Shown here: in pieces, positions 62,999-64,000 of the stretch | Position numbering within the stretch: the first letter of the stretch is position 1 | Layout: each line of letters opens with the position of its first letter | DNA from: Cyrtobacter comes | GTDB taxonomy: Bacteria > Pseudomonadota > Alphaproteobacteria > Rickettsiales > Midichloriaceae | Direction: 5' to 3' | DNA length: 64,000 nucleotides | Assembly: GCF_034470605.1 (NCBI RefSeq) | Contig: NZ_JARGYT010000001.1 | Span: forward strand, 1-64,000 | Position numbers and translations under genes: made by a program | The notes under the pieces: generated by a model | Databases searched by the model: none | The model's input: the letters and a program-made list of their open reading frames with translations, nothing else | What the model was told of the DNA's origin: nothing

Positions 62999-63789
62999 AA
63001 ACTTTGATAAATAAAATTCTCAAAAAAGATTCATTTTTGGATAATGAGAGGCAGCTTATATATGATGTTATAGATAAGCTGGATTATGGGATCCTTTCAA
63101 TTGTCGAAAATAAAAAAGGCAAGTGGTATGTGAATGATCATCTAAGGAAGGCAATTTTATTATATTTCAAGATTAGAAATAATTGTATAGTAGTGCAATC
63201 AGCGCAGAAATTCTTTGATAAAATACCTTTAAAGTTTCAAAATTGGTCCGAATCTGATTTTACACAAAAGAAACTTCGTGTAGTGCCTGGGGCTGTGGTG
63301 CGTTATTCTGCATATCTTGGGGAAAATGTGGTAATTATGCCGTCATTTATAAATGTTGGTGCGAGAATAGAGAGTGGGACTATGATAGATAGTGGTTCTA
63401 CTATTGGAAGCTGCGCTTATATTGGTAAAAATTGTCATATATCATCAGGCTCAACCATAGCTGGCGTCCTTGAGCCAGAGAGTGCGGCTCCTGTTATAAT
63501 AGAAGATGAGGTGTTTATAGGCGCTAACAGCTCTATTTCTGAAGGGGTGCGGGTATGCCGTGGTGCGGTTTTAGCATCAGGAGTTTCGATAAGTTCCTCT
63601 ACAAAGATATATGATAGAGAAAGCAACATGATACTTAATGAACCTGTGGTGCCAGAATTTTCTGTAGTTGTTCCTGGATTTATAAATGTAGAAGGTCCGT
63701 GCGTAACTCAATCAGCTATTATAGTAAAAAGAGTTGATGAAAAGACGAGATCTAAAACTGGTATCAACGAGTTGCTAAGATATACGTAA
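62986..63789 (+). CDS. dapD: tetrahydrodipicolinate N-succinyltransferase
   Basis: Step of the succinylase branch of lysine/meso-diaminopimelate synthesis. Left-handed beta-helix hexapeptide repeats begin at VVPGAVVRYSAYLGENVVIMP, continue through SFINVGARIESGTMIDSGST and IGSCAYIGKNCHISSG, and GVLEPESAAPVIIEDEVFIGANSS is the family hallmark. Length 267 aa, normal. It is translationally coupled to the prenyl synthase. It supplies DAP for peptidoglycan, in line with mrcA and dacA. Confidence 0.96.
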   Translation: MEDLKTLINKILKKDSFLDNERQLIYDVIDKLDYGILSIVENKKGKWYVNDHLRKAILLYFKIRNNCIVVQSAQKFFDKIPLKFQNWSESDFTQKKLRVVPGAVVRYSAYLGENVVIMPSFINVGARIESGTMIDSGSTIGSCAYIGKNCHISSGSTIAGVLEPESAAPVIIEDEVFIGANSSISEGVRVCRGAVLASGVSISSSTKIYDRESNMILNEPVVPEFSVVVPGFINVEGPCVTQSAIIVKRVDEKTRSKTGINELLRYT

Positions 63790-63880
63790 CACCACGTGAT
63801 AACAAAAGCACAGCCTGTTTGATTTTGTTGATGGCATATAGCATGTGCTAAATTCTTTGTGATTATGTATGATCACTGGC

Positions 63881-64000
63881 TTATAGAGTTTTGTGCGCTT
63901 TATCTTTAAACGTGAGGGGCCCTATTGGTTCGCCTGCTAGTATATGAATGTGAAAGTGATCTACGGTCTGCCCACCGTGGTTGCCACAATTTGTTATTAA
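63881..64000 (-). CDS. HIT-family protein, 3' end (cut by window edge)
   Basis: The last 39 codons of a gene that continues past the window. The histidine triad is visible as HFHIHIL, preceded by NCGNHGGQTVD, as in HinT-type nucleotide hydrolases. The stop is TAA at 63881-63883. Too little is present to name the subgroup. Confidence 0.88.
   Translation of the reverse strand, partial: LITNCGNHGGQTVDHFHIHILAGEPIGPLTFKDKAHKTL

Overview
The window reads as a stretch of the chromosome of an obligate intracellular alphaproteobacterium of the order Rickettsiales. The evidence is low GC content, long gaps between genes, complex I genes scattered in small groups, a gluconeogenic gene set (pyruvate phosphate dikinase, cofactor-independent phosphoglycerate mutase, class I aldolase), degenerate IS copies and giant ankyrin-type proteins. 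Peptidoglycan genes (PBP1a, DapD, a D-Ala-D-Ala carboxypeptidase, PgeF) together with PpdK fit a Midichloriaceae-like lineage best. That family-level placement is inference, not something the sequence proves.

Layout: 0-10.7 kb holds mrcA, mtaB, an orphan gene, tRNA-Tyr, pgeF-dnaK and an outer-membrane barrel gene with a clear terminator. 11.0-16.4 kb is a 1778-residue ankyrin-type giant gene. 16.7-20.5 kb holds nuoG and gpmI. 20.5-22.0 kb is a gene-poor tract with a tiny zinc-finger gene and several short inverted-repeat elements. 22-28 kb holds the tig-clpP-clpX operon, an Mrp-like ATPase and hflKC. 28-31.1 kb is an accessory patch with an IS1-family copy, a coiled-coil protein and a second IS1 remnant. 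31.1-34.5 kb holds yajC-fdxB-nuoA-nuoB and nuoI-fba. 35-41.8 kb holds cca, nfeD-qmcA, a DUF2155 gene, truB, rpsO and pnp. 42.1-44.1 kb is another IS1 patch plus an orphan gene. 44.4-54.7 kb holds mdh-tatD, an SDR, an odd ABC ATPase, an HU gene, tRNA-Met and recA-ppdK. 54.8-61 kb holds a NUDIX gene and a second giant ankyrin-type gene that is collinear with the first and carries an in-frame TAG near its start. 61.2-64 kb holds dacA, a prenyl synthase, dapD and the 3' end of a HIT gene.

The housekeeping genes cover respiration (nuoA, B, G, I), triose and pyruvate interconversion, membrane and cytosolic protein quality control (DnaK, Tig, ClpXP, HflKC, NfeD/QmcA), tRNA and RNA processing (mtaB, cca, truB, pnp) and cell-wall upkeep. 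The most unusual content is the pair of giant proteins with a shared C-terminal module that I do not recognise, the ABC ATPase fused to a roughly 500-residue non-standard N-terminal region, and at least three dispersed short repeat families in the intergenic DNA.
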